Below are positions 1-9,742 of a stretch of DNA of 64,000 nt, one piece after another. A program made the translations under genes and the position numbers. The stretch covers positions 1 to 64,000 of the forward strand of contig JAHWKK010000004.1 of NCBI GenBank assembly GCA_019347945.1. Reading direction: 5' to 3'. The notes below the pieces were generated by a model. That model was not told the origin of the DNA, did not search any database, and saw only the letters and a list, made by a program, of their open reading frames with translations. The DNA is from Acidobacteriota bacterium (GTDB lineage Bacteria > Acidobacteriota > Thermoanaerobaculia > Gp7-AA8 > JAHWKK01). Every line of letters starts with the position of its first letter. Position 1 is the stretch's first letter.

Positions 1-2
1 AG

Positions 3-182
3 ATCGCCGCGATTCTCGGGCTGCGAAGCTACGGTCATGTCTCGACGCTCGTAAAGCGGGTGGAAACGGACAGAAATCGGATACCGGGCCTCGCGCATCT
101 GATCGATTCATGCATCACGACCCTCCGCGCGCACGCGCCACCCCTTCCGCCACCCGAGGTTCTCATCCGACAGCTGTTCTGA
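3..182 (+). CDS. C-terminal fragment of a REP-associated (Y1) transposase-like protein
   Basis: The window opens inside a reading frame that runs to TGA at 180-182. The 59 visible residues contain a helix-turn-helix resembling DnaA domain IV (ILGLRSYGHVSTLVKRVE) and a short Pro-rich tail. This kind of C-terminal HTH is found behind the Y1 domain of REP-associated transposases, and two decayed elements elsewhere in this window (5.3-5.8 kb and 25.5-26.4 kb) have a comparable HTH ending. The catalytic HUH domain lies outside the window, so the identification rests on the HTH alone. A DnaA-like or regulatory protein is the alternative. Confidence 0.45.
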   Translation: MAAILGLRSYGHVSTLVKRVETDRNRIPGLAHLIDSCITTLRAHAPPLPPPEVLIRQLF

Positions 183-373
183 ATCGCCTCGCCACGGTCG
201 AGGTGTGCCTAGTCAGGGCATTCGCGACGCAGTATTTAGTCGCCCAGCTGTCTCAACGCCACTTGTCGATCGCTCTCACGAGCAACAAGCGACGCTCCTG
301 CATCTGGATCGGCTCCTCGTGGAAGACATCGACGGTCAGATTTGCGCGACTGAACCGAATAACGAAGGTGTGA

Positions 374-418
374 CCCTCTGTGCCGCTCTGTGCTCTCTGT
401 GCGCCCTCTGTGCGCCTT
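374..418. repeat. CTCTGTGCG-type short tandem repeat
   Basis: Four to five imperfect copies of a 9-10 base unit (CTCTGTGCGC and variants) lie just past the 3' end of the histidine kinase on the opposite strand. The rest of the gap 183-428 shows no gene: the open frames there have no recognisable protein sequence. Units are too short and too tightly packed for a CRISPR. Confidence 0.6.
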
Positions 419-428
419 GCGCAGGCTG

Positions 429-1982
429 TCAACCGGCTGCAATGTCCGAAATCAGCGGCAGTCGCAGATGAAACGTGGCGCCTTTTCCCAACTCGCTTGC
501 CACTTCGAGACTACCTCCGTGGGACTCGATCATCTGACGGGCCACTGCGAGACCGAGGCCGGTACCGAGCCTTTTCGTGGTGAACAGTGGTTCGAAAATC
601 TTCTGAACGTGTTCCGGCGGAATTCCGGCGCCGGAGTCGCTCACACTAAGTCGAGCCGCGGTCTGTTCGTCGTTCAGCCTCAGAACGACCTGGCCCGATC
701 CGCCCATTGCATCGCGAGAGTTCGAGACCAGATTTGCGAGTATCTGATGGAGCTGATCATGATCGACCCTGACCATCATCTCTCGTTCCGGGACTTCGAG
801 CTGGATATCGATCGTTGGTCCGGCCAGCGACTGCAGCAGGGGGACAGACTCAATGAGCCATTGACGCAGATCGATCTCGTGTAGCAAGGGTTCAGCGGGT
901 CTTCCATAGCGCAGAATCTGCTGGATCAGTCCCTTTGTCTGCTTGACCGACGCAAGGATCGCAGTCGCCGCTTTTTTCTGCTTCGATCCTTCCTCTGCCA
1001 TACGATGAAGCAGTTCCGCGTTTGGCGCGATACCCATCAAGGCATTATTGAACTCATGAGCTACCGTCGACGCAACCATCCCGATCGATTGGACCCGCGC
1101 GGCGTGCTCGAGGCGGCGCTCGGCTTCGCCAAGCCGTTCTTCCGCCCTGATCGTCTCTGTTACATCGACTCCCACGATTCCAATCCCCGGCTGACCCGAC
1201 AGCATCGCGACAGGAAATCGGTTGACGATCCACTTGCGATTCTGCAGGCCGAATGCGTCTGACACGGTAGAGAGCTCCGCCCGCCCATTCCTCAACGTCT
1301 CCAGATCGATTCGATCGGCCTCCGCCGCAGATGGATCGTCGGAAACCCACTCGGCTGAAGTTTTTCCAATCGGATCTCCATGCGCCTCCAGAGCATTCCG
1401 CCAGGCGGCGTTCACGAACTCGTACCTGCCGGAGGATTCCTTCAGCGCGACGAACAGTGGTGAGTAGGCCAGGAACGTCTCCGCGACATAACTGAACTGT
1501 CGGTACTCCAGGACGCGGCGGACCTGCCGCCCAAGTGCTTCCAGCGCCAGTCGCTGCGAAGAGGAGAGATCCCGGGGCCGTGAATCGAGAACGCAGAGGG
1601 TACCGATATTCAAGCCGCTGCGAACGCTCAGTGGTACGCCCGCGTAGAACCGGACGTATGGGTCTCCCATGACCAGCGGGTTATCTCTGAAACGCGGATC
1701 CTCGTGAGTGTCGCTGACGACCATCATCGAGGAGTCATGGATCGCGTAAGCGCAGAATGCCTGGTCACGCGGCGTCTCGGTCAACTCTAATCCAACTCTG
1801 GATTTGAACCATTGTCGCTCCTCATCGACGAGAGATACCAACGCCACCGGAGTCTGGCAAATCTGAGAAGCCAGAAACGTCAGATCGTCAAACGCTTTCT
1901 CTGGCGTCGTGTCGAGGATCCCGAGACGGCGCAACTCTGCCAGACGTTCGTTTTCGTTTGGAGGTAGCTTCGCCTCGGACAC
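429..1982 (-). CDS. GAF-PAS sensor histidine kinase
   Basis: A 517-residue soluble sensor kinase with no membrane segment. Residues about 24-160 form a GAF domain, 165-280 a PAS domain, 281-300 a coiled-coil linker, then HisKA with phospho-acceptor His309 (VAHEFNN) and a HATPase_c domain: N box near 417-425 (NLVSNSRDA), G1 DSGAG 449-453, G2 GTGLGL 473-478. It would autophosphorylate in response to a small-molecule or redox cue read by GAF/PAS. No response regulator is adjacent, so the partner is unknown. The start is GTG with no clear Shine-Dalgarno sequence; the N-terminus matches the usual start of GAF kinases (NENERLAELRRLGILDTTPE), which supports it. The isochorismatase gene lies 153 bases upstream on the same strand. 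Confidence 0.9.
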   Translation of the reverse strand: MSEAKLPPNENERLAELRRLGILDTTPEKAFDDLTFLASQICQTPVALVSLVDEERQWFKSRVGLELTETPRDQAFCAYAIHDSSMMVVSDTHEDPRFRDNPLVMGDPYVRFYAGVPLSVRSGLNIGTLCVLDSRPRDLSSSQRLALEALGRQVRRVLEYRQFSYVAETFLAYSPLFVALKESSGRYEFVNAAWRNALEAHGDPIGKTSAEWVSDDPSAAEADRIDLETLRNGRAELSTVSDAFGLQNRKWIVNRFPVAMLSGQPGIGIVGVDVTETIRAEERLGEAERRLEHAARVQSIGMVASTVAHEFNNALMGIAPNAELLHRMAEEGSKQKKAATAILASVKQTKGLIQQILRYGRPAEPLLHEIDLRQWLIESVPLLQSLAGPTIDIQLEVPEREMMVRVDHDQLHQILANLVSNSRDAMGGSGQVVLRLNDEQTAARLSVSDSGAGIPPEHVQKIFEPLFTTKRLGTGLGLAVARQMIESHGGSLEVASELGKGATFHLRLPLISDIAAG

Positions 1983-2020
1983 GTAGCTGGTAAGAATGCC
2001 AGCCGAGTGCCAGTTCCGAA

Positions 2021-2034
2021 TTCAACCGGTTGAA
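2021..2034. promoter_or_regulatory. 14-bp perfect palindrome upstream of the histidine kinase
   Basis: TTCAACCGGTTGAA is a perfect palindrome 39 bases upstream of the kinase GTG. With the flanking GTTC/GAAC it could be an operator or a weak stem-loop. No T-run follows on either strand, so a terminator is unlikely. Confidence 0.35.
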
Positions 2035-2135
2035 GAACTTCTGCTTCAGGAGGCATTGAGTGGTCCGTCACTAATACGACGACGGCGCATGCTCGGACCC
2101 CGACTTCCTGGACGTGAACCCCGATGGCGCTTCAG

Positions 2136-3161
2136 CTAAGGCCGGTCCTCACGTTGCGTGGAGGGGTCGGTCGATTTGTACAGGCGATCGACCGACGCTC
2201 TGCGGGGACCCAGCTTCTTCTTTTCTTCCGCGGAACGGGGCTCTTCGTCCCATCCCATCTTTCCGACTACCAGCTTCGGTACGTTGATGAAGATCCAGTC
2301 CTCGGTCCGCCGTACGATCGCATCGATCGGAATGTAGAGGTCTCGATCGCGAATGATGCCTCGCGGCACGACGATGTGATCGGCGAGCTCACCTTGCCCG
2401 CGCACGACCTTACCGACCTTGCCGATCTCCCCATGATCCGATCCGTAGACGGTGTCGCCCTCAGCGATGGCCCGCTCCCGATTCTGCCCATTGATGGCGG
2501 CCAGAATCTCGTCCACTTTCATTACCGCATTCGAGATCAGCGGGTAATTGATGCGGACCGAAGCCTCGTACGCCGGCATGTTCTCCGCGCCGATCGCATC
2601 GGTGACGAACGTGACGTCGTAGCCGTGCTCGACCGAATGACGTCCGGTGGATTCGCAGCAGAGATTCGCCGTCATCCCGGCGATGATCAGGTGCTCGATT
2701 CCGAGGCGGTCGAGATGTTGTGGCAGGTCGGTCTCGAAGACGTCGCTTCCCTTGTGGGGTTGCAGAATGACGTCGTCGTTCTGCGGCCGCAGCTCCGGAT
2801 GGAAGTCGGCTCCCCATGACCCGGCGAGAAACATCTTCCGCTCGAACATGATGCGGTTGATGCCACTGCGGCGCTGCCACTTCGAGTCGAGGTAGTCCTC
2901 CTCAGTGTAGGCCATCGGGCCGAACAGGACGGGAATCCCTCGCTCCCTGGCCCCTGCGATCAGTCGCTTCAGATTCGGGACCACTTCATTCATCTCTACC
3001 GTTCCCTTCGTCAGCTCCCAGGCGGCTCCCCCGGGTGAAAGAAAGTCATTGACCGGGTCGATGACGAGCAGTGCGGTCATGCCGGAACGTTCCGGTAAGT
3101 CTCGTGCCTCGGTCGCGAAGATGGCACTCGTAGCGGCGTCGTTTCTGTCTGCTTGATTCAT
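2136..3161 (-). CDS. Isochorismatase-family cysteine hydrolase with C-terminal PRC/DUF2171-like domain
   Basis: Residues about 28-220 are an isochorismatase-like fold with the family triad: Asp35 (LLVIDPVNDF), Lys137 (QPHKGSD) and Cys168 (TANLCCEST). This superfamily hydrolyses amide, carbamate or vinyl-ether bonds (nicotinamidase, N-carbamoylsarcosine amidase, ureidoacrylate amidase and others). Residues about 237-300 match the beta-rich PRC-barrel/DUF2171 pattern (VYGSDHGEIGKVGKVV), an uncommon addition. ATG at 3161 follows a good GGGAGG six bases upstream. The substrate cannot be read from the sequence; it is 2.7 kb from the pyrimidine operon but separated by mobile DNA and another gene, so a link is only speculative. 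Confidence 0.85.
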   Translation of the reverse strand: MNQADRNDAATSAIFATEARDLPERSGMTALLVIDPVNDFLSPGGAAWELTKGTVEMNEVVPNLKRLIAGARERGIPVLFGPMAYTEEDYLDSKWQRRSGINRIMFERKMFLAGSWGADFHPELRPQNDDVILQPHKGSDVFETDLPQHLDRLGIEHLIIAGMTANLCCESTGRHSVEHGYDVTFVTDAIGAENMPAYEASVRINYPLISNAVMKVDEILAAINGQNRERAIAEGDTVYGSDHGEIGKVGKVVRGQGELADHIVVPRGIIRDRDLYIPIDAIVRRTEDWIFINVPKLVVGKMGWDEEPRSAEEKKKLGPRRASVDRLYKSTDPSTQREDRP

Positions 3162-3338
3162 CGTGTCCTCCCATGTGGAGGACGTGCATCACCGATGCCG
3201 TTGAGCTCGTGTGTTGCGGGTGCGACAGCGGACCCCCGCCTGAAGACGGAGGCTACAGATCCTCCGACCGCTTCGCGGGCGGACCGCGCTGGGACTGCTT
3301 CTCTGTGCGCAGCTGTGCCGACTGGGAGGGTGGGGGAA

Positions 3339-3597
3339 GTTGGGGTCACAGCCAGAAACGCAACTTAACGAGTGGCGAGTGGCAGTCCGCCGGGTAAGAT
3401 GATCTCCGGTTTCCACCGCCTGGGTCCCGCAGACAGAAGGTTCTTCGGCCGGCCGTTCGCGTGTCCCCTTCGGGATCCCGCCGCCCTCACCCCTCATGGC
3501 CGGCAGACAACTCCGCATCGATCCCTGGTGGGATCCACGTCACCCCATGGGCGATTTCCGACGTGCCGTGGCGGCGAGGTGTGACCCCAACTTTATT
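3339..3597. mobile_element. Deleted, non-autonomous copy of the REP-transposase element (MITE-like)
   Basis: The stretch begins AGTTGGGGTCACAGCC and ends TGTGACCCCAACT, so its ends are inverted. Bases about 3339-3520 match, with few changes, the right end and transposase start of the 25.46-26.55 kb element, including the remnant of its first codons (RQLRID), then the homology is lost. It is therefore an internally deleted derivative about 260 bp long. The gap 3162-3338 upstream contains no gene I can support. Confidence 0.7.
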
Positions 3598-3659
3598 TTA
3601 TCTTCACTCCAGCGCTGTATACTCCGCTGCTCTTTCGGTCTGACCGGGTCAGGATTCTG

Positions 3660-5192
3660 ATGCTCAAACGCCGTTTGCTGCTCATCGCTTTCGCTCTGGT
3701 CGCGCTCCTGGGATCGGTGGTCGTGCTCTTTTTCGTGGGAGTTGTCTGGCCGCTCCGGACTCTGGAGCCGATCCGCACGAGCACCCCGCTGGCGATTGTC
3801 GATGTCACGGTGATCGATGTCCCGTCCGGCACGACCAGGCCTTCGCAGACCGTTGTGATCGACCGCGGCCGCATCGTCGAGACGGGCGGCCGCGATGACG
3901 TCGTTGTTCCTTCTGATGTAACGGTCATCGACGGAGCCGGCCTCTATCTCCTGCCCGCGCTATGGGACATGCATACCCACGTCTATGCGGTGAGCCCGAT
4001 GCTTGACCTTCCACTGTACATCGCCTACGGCGTGACCAGCGTGCGCGACATGCAAGGGTGTCCCCAGCCGGATGATCCGTTCATAGCCTGCGCCTCCGAC
4101 AAGCGCCGCTGGAGCAGTGAAGCGATTGCCGGTGAGCGCGTCGGGCCTCGCATCGTCTCCACGGCCAGCTGGATGGCCAATGGCCCCGGAATGGTCGACC
4201 GGCTCGGAGATGTCCCGCTGTACTTCGATACCGCGACCCCGAAGCAGGCGCGGCAATTCGTTCGCCACCATGCGGGGAGCGTCGACGCCATCAAGGTCTA
4301 CGACCGGCTCCCACGCGACGCCTACCTCGCTCTGGTCGCCGAGGCGAAGAAGCTCGATCTCGAAGTGGTCGGGCATCGGCCGCACGCGGTCAGCGCGGTT
4401 GAGGCCGCGGCGCATCAGAAGAGCCTCGAGCACGCGCGTTTTCTCCTGCACGAGTCCTTTCCCGGAAGCGAAGAGCTCCGCTCCCGCGCCGGAACCTCCG
4501 GGTGGCGCGAGGATCGCCGCCGAATGCTCGACGAGCACGACCCCGTGATGGCGGCAGCGATATTCGAGGCGATGCGCGAGCATGGAACCTGGTATGTCCC
4601 GACTCATCTGACGCGATGGTCGGACGCCTGGGCCGATCATCCTTCCGTCCGTCGGGACCCGCTCCTCCGTTATCTCCATCCCCTGATGAAGCGTCAATGG
4701 CTGGAGGACGTCGACGAAGTTCTGGCCCGGGATCCGTCACCCGAGGCGAGAGAAACGTACCGTGAATTTCACCGAAAGGGGCTCGAGCTGACCGGCGCGG
4801 CTCACCGCGCGGGGGTCCGCATTCTGGCAGGGACCGACTACATCGTTGCCGGCGCGGATCTTCATCGCGAGCTCGAGCAGCTCGTCGCCGCCGGGCTCAC
4901 TCCGCGGGACGCACTCTACGCGGCCACCGTTGCCCCGGCCGAATACTTCGGTGCCGAAATGAACTACGGGGCGGTCGCCCCGGGAAAGGTGGCCGATCTC
5001 CTCCTGCTGGACGCCAACCCGCTCGAGGACATCCGCAATACCCAACGCATTGCGGCGGTGGTGTTCCAGGGCAACCTGTACGATCGCGAAGCGCTGCAGA
5101 CGATCTCGGATCACGTCGAGCGCCAGGCGCAGAGCTGGACGGTCGGATGCAAGATGATCTGGCGGTTCGTCCGCAATCCCGGTGGATATTGA
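3660..5192 (+). CDS. Membrane-anchored amidohydrolase (metal-dependent, amidohydrolase family 1)
   Basis: 510 residues: an N-terminal signal anchor (about 5-30), then an amidohydrolase TIM barrel with the full metal set: His105 and His107 (MHTH), Lys212 (AIKVYD) as bridging residue, His239 (VVGHRPH), His258 (SLEHARF) and Asp393 (AGTDY). Relatives include imidazolonepropionase-like hydrolases, prolidases acting on Xaa-Pro bonds, and exported cyclic-amide hydrolases; the substrate is not evident. The anchor suggests work on the periplasmic side. ATG follows CAGGA at six bases. It is flanked on both sides by decayed transposase elements and stands alone, so it may have arrived with them. Confidence 0.85.
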   Translation: MLKRRLLLIAFALVALLGSVVVLFFVGVVWPLRTLEPIRTSTPLAIVDVTVIDVPSGTTRPSQTVVIDRGRIVETGGRDDVVVPSDVTVIDGAGLYLLPALWDMHTHVYAVSPMLDLPLYIAYGVTSVRDMQGCPQPDDPFIACASDKRRWSSEAIAGERVGPRIVSTASWMANGPGMVDRLGDVPLYFDTATPKQARQFVRHHAGSVDAIKVYDRLPRDAYLALVAEAKKLDLEVVGHRPHAVSAVEAAAHQKSLEHARFLLHESFPGSEELRSRAGTSGWREDRRRMLDEHDPVMAAAIFEAMREHGTWYVPTHLTRWSDAWADHPSVRRDPLLRYLHPLMKRQWLEDVDEVLARDPSPEARETYREFHRKGLELTGAAHRAGVRILAGTDYIVAGADLHRELEQLVAAGLTPRDALYAATVAPAEYFGAEMNYGAVAPGKVADLLLLDANPLEDIRNTQRIAAVVFQGNLYDREALQTISDHVERQAQSWTVGCKMIWRFVRNPGGY

Positions 5193-5227
5193 GGAAGTCA
5201 GGGTCGCCAGAGTTCTAACTTAACGCC
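5193..5227. repeat. Isolated end of the TTAACG/GGGTC repeat family
   Basis: AGTCAGGGTCGCCAG followed by AACTTAACG matches the pattern of the transposase-element termini at 3339, 5279, 25464 and 26552, with divergence. It directly follows the stop of the amidohydrolase gene. Confidence 0.45.
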
Positions 5228-5278
5228 CCACGGATCCGCTCCATCGATCGGCGAAGACTGCGGTCACACTGGAGAAGA

Positions 5279-5790
5279 AAGTTGGGGTCACAGCCAGAAA
5301 CGCAACTCGACGAACTGGTTCGCGCACCATCGTTCTGAATCCGGTTCGGTGTGGTGCGGTGACCTACGCCGGAGACTGGAAATGAGCATATACCGCGCAG
5401 CCTCGTCCTCGCGGAGTCAAGAAGCTCGAGGGAAGGCCGGTGCGGTGGAGGCTACGGACCGGCGACTTCCGGAGGCCCTCTTCACCTGCTGAAGCGGCTT
5501 CCTTCAAAGCGAAGATCTGAACGCGGCAGGCTTCTCGATGAAGAACTTCATGCGCATCTGCAGAGTCTCTCCGAATCCGACCGCTGCCTCGACCTCTTTC
5601 GGAGGGCTTCGAACCAAGAGCCATCGGACGGGACGGAAGGTCTTCGCAATGCTCGCCTATCGGGAGTGCGGCTTGACGATGCAGATGATCGCCGAGTATC
5701 TGGACGTCTCGGGTCAGGGAGTCTCTGAAATGATCCGCGCCGCAGAAGAGCTGGAACGCGGCAACGGCATGTGGAAGTCATGGTTTTACC
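5279..5790 (+). pseudogene. Decayed REP-associated Y1 transposase element
   Basis: Starts with the element terminus (AGTTGGGGTCACAGCC, 5281 onward), then jumps directly to an internal stretch of the transposase (LNPVRCGAVTYAGDW near 5333-5380, interrupted by a stop at TGA) and, after about 200 bases of unrelated sequence, to the C-terminal helix-turn-helix (GRKVFAMLAYRECGLTMQM, about 5630-5690, ending MIRAAEE). The HTH is nearly identical to that of the 25.5-kb copy. The catalytic His and Tyr parts are missing, so it cannot be active. Its right end is lost where it meets the pyrimidine operon. Confidence 0.75.
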
Positions 5791-5838
5791 GTACATTCGT
5801 GAGGTCGCGCAGCCACGTCTCTCGCCTGGCGCCTTCGC

Positions 5839-6708
5839 TTATAACTCACCGAGTGACTTGTAAGTCTCCGGCCTGCGGTCACGGTAGAACTGCCACACGT
5901 TCCGCACCTCGCGAATCTTGTCGAAGTCCAGGTCAGCAACCACGAGCTCGTCCTTGTCGCGTGATCCCTCCGCGAGGAACTGGCCGCGCGGATCGCAGAA
6001 GTAGCTCTGGCCATAGAACTCGCCGATGTTCCAGGGAGCCTCGATCCCGACCCGGTTGATCGCACCGATGAAATACGCATTCGCAACCGCGTGCGCCGGC
6101 TGCTCGAGCTTCCAGAGATACTCGGAGAGTCCGGCCACCGTAGCCGAGGGGTTGAACACGATCTCCGCTCCATTGAGCCCGAGCTCCCGCGCCCCCTCCG
6201 GAAAGTGTCGGTCGTAACAGATGTACACGCCGACTTTCGCGTACCGCGTATCGAAGACCGGGTACCCGAGGTTCCCGGGACGGAAGTAGAACTTCTCCCA
6301 GAAGCCGGGCGCGCAATGCGGGATGTGGTTTTTCCGGTACTTCCCCAGATACGTTCCATCCGCATCGATCACTGCCGCCGTGTTGTAATAAATGCCGGTC
6401 CCTTCTTCCTCGTAGATCGGGACGACGATGACCATCTGATGCTTCTTCGCGTACTCCTGCATCAGCTTCACGGTGGGACCGTCCGGGATTTTCTCGACCG
6501 CCTCGTACCACCGCGGGTTCTGCTCGGCGCAGAAATATGGTCCGGTGAAGATCTCCTGCATACAGAGGATCTGGACGCCTTGTTTCCCGGCCTCGTCGAT
6601 GAGCTCGAGGTGCTTTTCGATATTCGCTTCCCGGATCGTCTCGATCGGGTCATCGACGCTTCCGGCGACCTTCGCCTGAATCAGTCCACATTTCACGATT
6701 CTGCTCAT
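5839..6708 (-). CDS. pydC: Beta-ureidopropionase / N-carbamoyl-beta-alanine amidohydrolase (nitrilase family)
   Basis: Third step of reductive pyrimidine catabolism: hydrolyses N-carbamoyl-beta-alanine (or the beta-aminoisobutyrate analogue) to the beta-amino acid, CO2 and NH3. 289 residues, one carbon-nitrogen hydrolase domain with the catalytic set Glu52 (MQEIF), Lys126 (KYRKNHIP) and Cys164 (ICYDRHFPEGAR). Length is typical. Last gene of the operon; its ATG follows the permease stop with no spacing (TGA-ATG), and its GAGGAGG ribosome site lies inside the permease gene, so the two are translationally coupled. D-carbamoylase is the alternative, but the neighbours favour PydC. Confidence 0.9.
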   Translation of the reverse strand: MSRIVKCGLIQAKVAGSVDDPIETIREANIEKHLELIDEAGKQGVQILCMQEIFTGPYFCAEQNPRWYEAVEKIPDGPTVKLMQEYAKKHQMVIVVPIYEEEGTGIYYNTAAVIDADGTYLGKYRKNHIPHCAPGFWEKFYFRPGNLGYPVFDTRYAKVGVYICYDRHFPEGARELGLNGAEIVFNPSATVAGLSEYLWKLEQPAHAVANAYFIGAINRVGIEAPWNIGEFYGQSYFCDPRGQFLAEGSRDKDELVVADLDFDKIREVRNVWQFYRDRRPETYKSLGEL

Positions 6709-8232
<1,524 letters not shown>

Positions 8233-8269
8233 CGTTCGTTCTCTCCCTCTTCGTTTTCTTCAGCGGCAG

Positions 8270-9655
8270 TCAGCGCGGCGAGTTGAACAACCCTCGTTTC
8301 AGAAACGTGCCGTCTCCCTCCCTGCCGACGAATTTCCCATTCTCGACGACCACACGACCGCGCGAGAGCACGGTCCTGCTCACGCCCCGCACCTTCATTC
8401 CCTCGTAGGCCGAGTAGTCGACGTTCATGTGATGCGTCTCGGCGCTGATGGTCATCTCCTCATCGGGGTCGAAGATCACGATGTCCGCGTCCGACCCAAC
8501 GGCGATCGTTCCCTTCTTCGGAAACAGCCCGAAAATCTTCGCCGGCGCGGTGGAGACGATCTCGACGAATCTGTTGAGACTGATCCGTCCCCCCAGGACA
8601 CCACCGTTGTAGACGAGGCTGAGCCGGTGCTCGACACCCGGTCCCCCGTTCGGGATCTTCGAGAAGTCACCCCGGCCGAGGTCCTTCTGCTCCTTCATGC
8701 AGAAAGGACAATGGTCGGTCGAGATCACCTGCAGATCGTTGTACTGCAAGCCCCGCCATAACTCCTTCTGATTCTCCCTGCCGCGGAGAGGCGGAGTCAT
8801 GACCCATTTCGCTCCCTCGAATCCTTCTTTCTCGTACAGCGAATCATCGAGGAACAGATACTGCGGGCACGTCTCGGCGTACGCTGGGATTCCGGCGTCG
8901 CGCGCCTCTACGACCTTCTGCAAGGCGTCATGGCAGCTGAGATGGACGATGTAGACTGGCGATCCCGCCATTTCGGCGATCGCGATCGCCCGGCCAGTCC
9001 CTTCCGCCTCCGCCTTGGTCGGCCGGGTCAGCGCGTGGTACTTCGGTGCCGTCCTCCCTTCCGCCAGCGCGCGTTGCACCATGACGTCGATGATCACGCC
9101 GTTCTCCGCGTGCATGCAGATCAATCCGCCCGCGTCTCCCGCCGTGGTCATCGCCTTGAAGATCGTCGCGTCGTCGACCAGGAAGACACCGGGGTAGGCC
9201 ATGAAGAGCTTGAAGCTCGTCACCCCCTGATCGATCATCGATTTCATCTCACCGAGCCGCTTGTCCGGTAGATCGGTGCAGATCAGATGGAATCCGTAGT
9301 CGATCGATGCTTTCCCCTCGGCCTTTTCGAACCATACGTCGATCGCCTCGCTCAGGCCCTGTCCGTGGTACTGAACCGCGAAGTCGATGATCGTCGTCGT
9401 TCCACCGTGCGCCGCGGCGATCGTCCCTGTGCGGAAGTCATCCGACGACGAGGTCCCGCCGAACGGGAGATCCATGTGCGTGTGCGGATCGATGCCGCCG
9501 GGGATGACGTAGCAGCCACTCGCGTCGATCAGCTTGTCCGCTTCCACATCGATCGATCTGCCGATCATCTCGACCGTCTCACCATCGATCAGCACGTCGG
9601 CGAGGTAGTCGTCGACGGCAGTGATCACCCGCCCGTTTCGAATCAGCGTCTTCAT
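8270..9655 (-). CDS. hydA: Dihydropyrimidinase (D-hydantoinase)
   Basis: Second step: opens dihydrouracil/dihydrothymine to the N-carbamoyl-beta-amino acid. 461 residues with the complete binuclear zinc site: His58 and His60 (DPHTH), Lys149 to be carbamylated (SFKLFMAY), His182 (CMHAEN), His238 (VHLSCH) and Asp314 (STDHCPF). Tyr154 (FMAY) matches the substrate-orienting Tyr of the family. Length and C-terminal beta-sandwich are normal. Allantoinase or phenylhydantoinase activity is possible in this family, but the PreA, PydC and MmsA neighbours make dihydropyrimidinase the natural call. Confidence 0.92.
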   Translation of the reverse strand: MKTLIRNGRVITAVDDYLADVLIDGETVEMIGRSIDVEADKLIDASGCYVIPGGIDPHTHMDLPFGGTSSSDDFRTGTIAAAHGGTTTIIDFAVQYHGQGLSEAIDVWFEKAEGKASIDYGFHLICTDLPDKRLGEMKSMIDQGVTSFKLFMAYPGVFLVDDATIFKAMTTAGDAGGLICMHAENGVIIDVMVQRALAEGRTAPKYHALTRPTKAEAEGTGRAIAIAEMAGSPVYIVHLSCHDALQKVVEARDAGIPAYAETCPQYLFLDDSLYEKEGFEGAKWVMTPPLRGRENQKELWRGLQYNDLQVISTDHCPFCMKEQKDLGRGDFSKIPNGGPGVEHRLSLVYNGGVLGGRISLNRFVEIVSTAPAKIFGLFPKKGTIAVGSDADIVIFDPDEEMTISAETHHMNVDYSAYEGMKVRGVSRTVLSRGRVVVENGKFVGREGDGTFLKRGLFNSPR

Positions 9656-9742
9656 ACGCTCATCTCCTCCTCACTCATGGATGAACCGATCGGAGCGTGA
9701 CCCTTCATAGAGCCCACGGCCACGCGTCGAGCTGCGCCCGCC

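Noticed and set aside
374-418. Possible CRISPR-like array
   Set aside because: Units are 9-10 bases with no spacers; a simple tandem repeat.
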